From Roseiarcus sp963805295 (GTDB lineage Bacteria; Pseudomonadota; Alphaproteobacteria; Rhizobiales; Beijerinckiaceae): 64,000 nucleotides of DNA. Shown one piece after another: positions 63,626-64,000 of the stretch. A program made the translations under genes and the position numbers. The number at the start of each line of letters is the position of its first letter. Positions within the stretch are counted from its first letter, which is position 1. The notes beneath the pieces were generated by a model. The model had not been told where the DNA came from. It was given only the letters and a program-made list of their open reading frames with translations, and ran no database searches. The DNA lies in contig CAWDTW010000066.1 of assembly GCA_963805295.1 (NCBI GenBank), positions 1-64,000 on the forward strand, given 5' to 3'.

Positions 63626-64000
63626 TCACAGCCGCCGGGCGACGAACTGGACGATCCGCGTCAAGACCGTCGCCGACGCCCGATCGAGCGCGGCGACGAC
63701 GGCCGCGGCGTCGGTCGAGGCGACGGGCTCGCGCGCGGTGAAAATCTCCACGTCGGCGACGCGTCCGCTGTTCAGCGCGACGATCTTGGCGACGACGTCG
63801 ACATGCGCCTGCGACATCCCGGCGTCCAGTTCGAAGGCGCGGATGTCGAGGTCGAGTGCGTAGTCGGCCGCCGCAGCGCCGCCGTCGAGCGAGCGGGCGA
63901 GCCCGGCGTTCTGGAAGCTCTGCGCAAAGTCGCGTGCGAAACAGCGACGACAGCTGCTCGGGCCATCGTCCGCCGGGCAACAAGGCCAGAGTGAGCCCGT
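63626..64000 (-). CDS. ABC-type transport auxiliary lipoprotein (PqiC-like), partial
   Basis: The gene extends past the window end, so the N-terminal lipobox is not seen. The visible part reads ALDLDIRAFELDAGMSQAHV, VVAKIVALNSGRVADVEIFT, REPVASTDAAAVVAALDRAS, VLTRIVQFVARRL, matching the C-terminal beta/alpha part of PqiC/YmbA-type lipoproteins that work with MlaD-type lipid transporters in the envelope. Toward 63945 the frame RWPEQLSSLFRTR joins SFQNAGLARSLDGG with one extra base, so the copy may carry a frameshift. It is 128 bases upstream of the oxygenase gene, same strand. Confidence 0.75.
   Translation of the reverse strand, partial: TGSLWPCCPADDGPSSCRRCFARDFAQSFQNAGLARSLDGGAAAADYALDLDIRAFELDAGMSQAHVDVVAKIVALNSGRVADVEIFTAREPVASTDAAAVVAALDRASATVLTRIVQFVARRL

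Overview
The window is GC-rich alphaproteobacterial DNA, probably Hyphomicrobiales (Rhizobiales). The codon use, the glnK-amtB pair behind a sigma-54 promoter, the divided FtsK translocase, the IS repertoire and the GGDEF/EAL and adenylate-cyclase/TPR proteins all fit that. No rRNA gene, convincing tRNA or CRISPR array was seen, so species level cannot be set.

Layout. (1) 1-7.3 kb: an aldo/keto-reductase remnant, then a tight three-gene operon (1410-7291): a ThDP-dependent enzyme, a 938-residue fusion of a catalase-like domain to an alpha-dioxygenase/cyclooxygenase-type haem peroxidase, and a nitroreductase-like protein. It looks like an uncharacterised lipid-oxidation (oxylipin-like) pathway. 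(2) 7.3-23.1 kb: an IS and pseudogene graveyard with IS1634-like, IS66, IS4, IS630 and IS1182/IS5-like elements, a group II intron remnant, and broken copies of a secreted protein, a serine hydrolase, an oleate hydratase and a TesB thioesterase. Within it lies a family of RAYT-related elements whose GGGGACATG termini abut microsatellites. (3) 23.2-25.3 kb: intact glnK-amtB with a sigma-54 promoter and two tandem terminators. (4) 25.6-30.2 kb: an integrase remnant, then a decaying ABC exporter operon (TetR, HlyD, double-ATPase, permease stub) with palindromic TetR operators. (5) 30.2-43.8 kb: a second IS-dense block with IS21, IS91, IS4, IS701, IS110, IS1182/IS5-like and IS1595 elements, two 131-bp CTAG-flanked MITEs, an AT-rich tandem duplication and a proline-rich VNTR gene. 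(6) 43.8-48 kb: an integrase inactivated by a single stop codon, and ftsK. (7) 49-53.6 kb: a compact YcaO-TfuA locus with a small protein, a HEXXH protein and a 181-residue precursor-like protein ending in five SGAGV repeats. This is the best candidate for an undescribed system, a thioamide-type RiPP with a repetitive core. (8) 53.6-64 kb: GNAT proteins, a class III adenylate cyclase with TPRs, an IS630 element with a likely programmed frameshift, DUF1330, a membrane GGDEF-EAL protein, ALDH/DUF779 remnants, a 2OG-Fe(II) oxygenase and a partial transport auxiliary lipoprotein.

How the genes work together. The 1.4-7.3 kb genes overlap or nearly touch, so they are probably co-translated. GlnK and AmtB are the classic ammonium uptake and gating pair. 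YcaO and TfuA overlap by ATGA, followed by an overlapping small ORF; the HEXXH and precursor-like genes follow on the same strand, the last behind a very strong Shine-Dalgarno. That arrangement is consistent with peptide, modifying enzymes and maturation protease being made together. Many genes in the IS blocks carry single frameshifts or stops, so those blocks look like relaxed-selection accessory DNA. Some frameshifts in homopolymers could also be sequencing errors.
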